The position numbers were made by a program, and so were the translations under genes. Source: Nanobdellota archaeon (GTDB taxonomy: Archaea > Nanobdellota > Nanobdellia > Pacearchaeales > GW2011-AR1). From it: DNA of 5,557 bases. Positions 5,316 to 5,557 of this stretch are shown here, in pieces (position 1 is the first letter of the stretch; the number at the start of each line of letters is the position of its first letter). The notes under the pieces were generated by a model. It was not told where the DNA came from, did no database searches, and saw nothing but the letters and a program-made list of their open reading frames with translations. Location of the stretch: assembly GCA_018816625.1 (NCBI GenBank), contig JAHIVR010000002.1:1-5557 (forward strand). The letters run 5' to 3'.

Positions 5316-5344
5316 CGAGAGCTTATTATTTTGGGATAAAACAA
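5316..5344 (-). repeat. Right terminal inverted repeat of the IS
   Basis: Read on the minus strand it begins TTGTTTTATCC and ends CTCTCG, matching the left repeat at 19 of 29 positions. It lies upstream of the transposase start, so any promoter inside the IS must lie in or next to it. Confidence 0.7.
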
Positions 5345-5356
5345 TATTAATTAAGA
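5345..5356. repeat. Target site duplication, right copy (TATTAATTAAGA)
   Basis: Exact copy of the left target duplication, directly adjacent to the right end of the IS. It lies 18 bp from the stop codon of the second transposase gene. Confidence 0.75.
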
Positions 5357-5374
5357 ATCGGCTATGTGTAATTT

Positions 5375-5557
5375 CTAAGCCATAAATTTTGGAACAATAT
5401 TCCACTGATGTTTAGCCTTATTTAAAACTGTTTGATTATGGTTAATCCATCTTAAAATTTCTTCATTTATTCTCGCTGAATCTAATTTAGAATAAACTTT
5501 ATCTCCATGTAACATCTTTTTACTCATATTAGAAGTTTCAACATTACTTCTTTTATG
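5375..5557 (-). CDS. C-terminal end of a second DDE transposase (partial, runs off the window)
   Basis: The minus strand is open for 60 codons from the window edge to a TAG at 5375-5377. The peptide starts HKRSNVETSNMSKK and continues KLDSARINEEILRWINHNQTVL before ending NIVPKFMA. This matches the C-terminal pattern of IS4/IS5/IS1182-type transposases (DDE_Tnp_1 superfamily): KRSNVET, S-K, a-x-x-NE-h-l, HN-x-x-VL, and a final hydrophobic I-x-P-K-F. R3, E7 and K14 fit the R(3)E(6)K part of the Y(2)R(3)E(6)K signature, so E7 is the likely catalytic glutamate. The expected tyrosine would be just outside the window. The C-terminus looks native rather than cut by the IS. It is unrelated to the rve-type transposase next to it. 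Whether the full gene is intact cannot be seen. Confidence 0.65.
   Translation of the reverse strand, partial: HKRSNVETSNMSKKMLHGDKVYSKLDSARINEEILRWINHNQTVLNKAKHQWNIVPKFMA

Larger units (their letters stand above)
4358..5344 (-). mobile_element. Complete IS481-like insertion sequence, 987 bp
   Basis: The element is bounded by perfect 12-bp direct repeats (4346-4357 and 5345-5356) and imperfect terminal inverted repeats. The left end 4358-4386 and the reverse complement of the right end 5316-5344 agree at 19 of 29 positions, including TTGT at the tips, TCC at positions 10-12 of the alignment vicinity and CTCTCG at the inner edge. Tips with a TGT core, a length near 1 kb, one rve-type transposase and a multi-base target duplication all fit the IS481 family. 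It contains a single gene in the minus orientation, with 52 bp after its stop and 65 bp before its start. All parts look intact, suggesting recent transposition. The exact boundary may be off by a base or two, because the flanking TTAATTAA is itself palindromic. Confidence 0.8.

Noticed and set aside
5280..5405. Extension of the IS transposase to the ATG at 5405 (331 residues).
   Set aside because: The extra 42 codons cross the IS right end, its target duplication and the end of the second transposase gene, and show no transposase-like sequence.
4388..5425. TTATTTAA at 4388-4395 and 5418-5425 as a target duplication.
   Set aside because: The right copy lies inside the native C-terminus of the second transposase, and the enclosed ends form no good inverted repeat. 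The 12-bp TATTAATTAAGA pair with TTGT ends is far better.
1..5557. CRISPR array or tRNA genes.
   Set aside because: No regularly spaced repeats and no cloverleaf with a T-loop motif were found on either strand.

Overview
The window is AT-rich and archaeal. Evidence: ribosomal protein uS7 of the archaeal/eukaryotic type, an EF-2 (not EF-G) with the diphthamide histidine context, and TATA-like boxes about 25 nt upstream of start codons (a leaderless layout). The tight gene packing and unrecognised small proteins would fit a small-genome DPANN-type archaeon (for example a Woesearchaeales or Pacearchaeales relative). That placement is inference; nothing here fixes the lineage.

Left part (1-3071, + strand) is a str-type translation operon. 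It holds the last codons of what is probably uS12 (rps12), a possible 20-codon mini-ORF, an unrecognised 69-residue protein, uS7 (rps7) and EF-2 (fusA). The genes overlap or nearly touch. uS7 builds the head of the small subunit and EF-2 drives translocation on the same ribosome. Two GC-rich intergenic islands flank this block, at 49-80 and 3072-3105. They share the exact 11-mer GCCGGAAGGGT with GCGAC 14-16 nt upstream, and are candidate structured RNA or regulatory elements.

Middle part (3106-4345) holds an unrecognised 116-residue protein on + and a UppP/BacA-family polyprenyl-diphosphate phosphatase on -. They converge and overlap by 4 nt at their stop codons. Each has an AT-rich box at the right distance for leaderless transcription.

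Right part (4346-5557) is mobile DNA. A complete IS481-like insertion sequence can be delimited at 4358-5344 (987 bp). It has imperfect 29-bp terminal inverted repeats beginning TTGT and perfect 12-bp target duplications (TATTAATTAAGA). It carries one 289-residue DDE transposase on the - strand, and a 10-bp hairpin with one bulged base abuts the transposase start codon. Just beyond it, running off the window end, is the C-terminus of a second, unrelated DDE transposase with the R(3)E(6)K signature. The IS therefore landed between an older transposase gene and the uppP core promoter.
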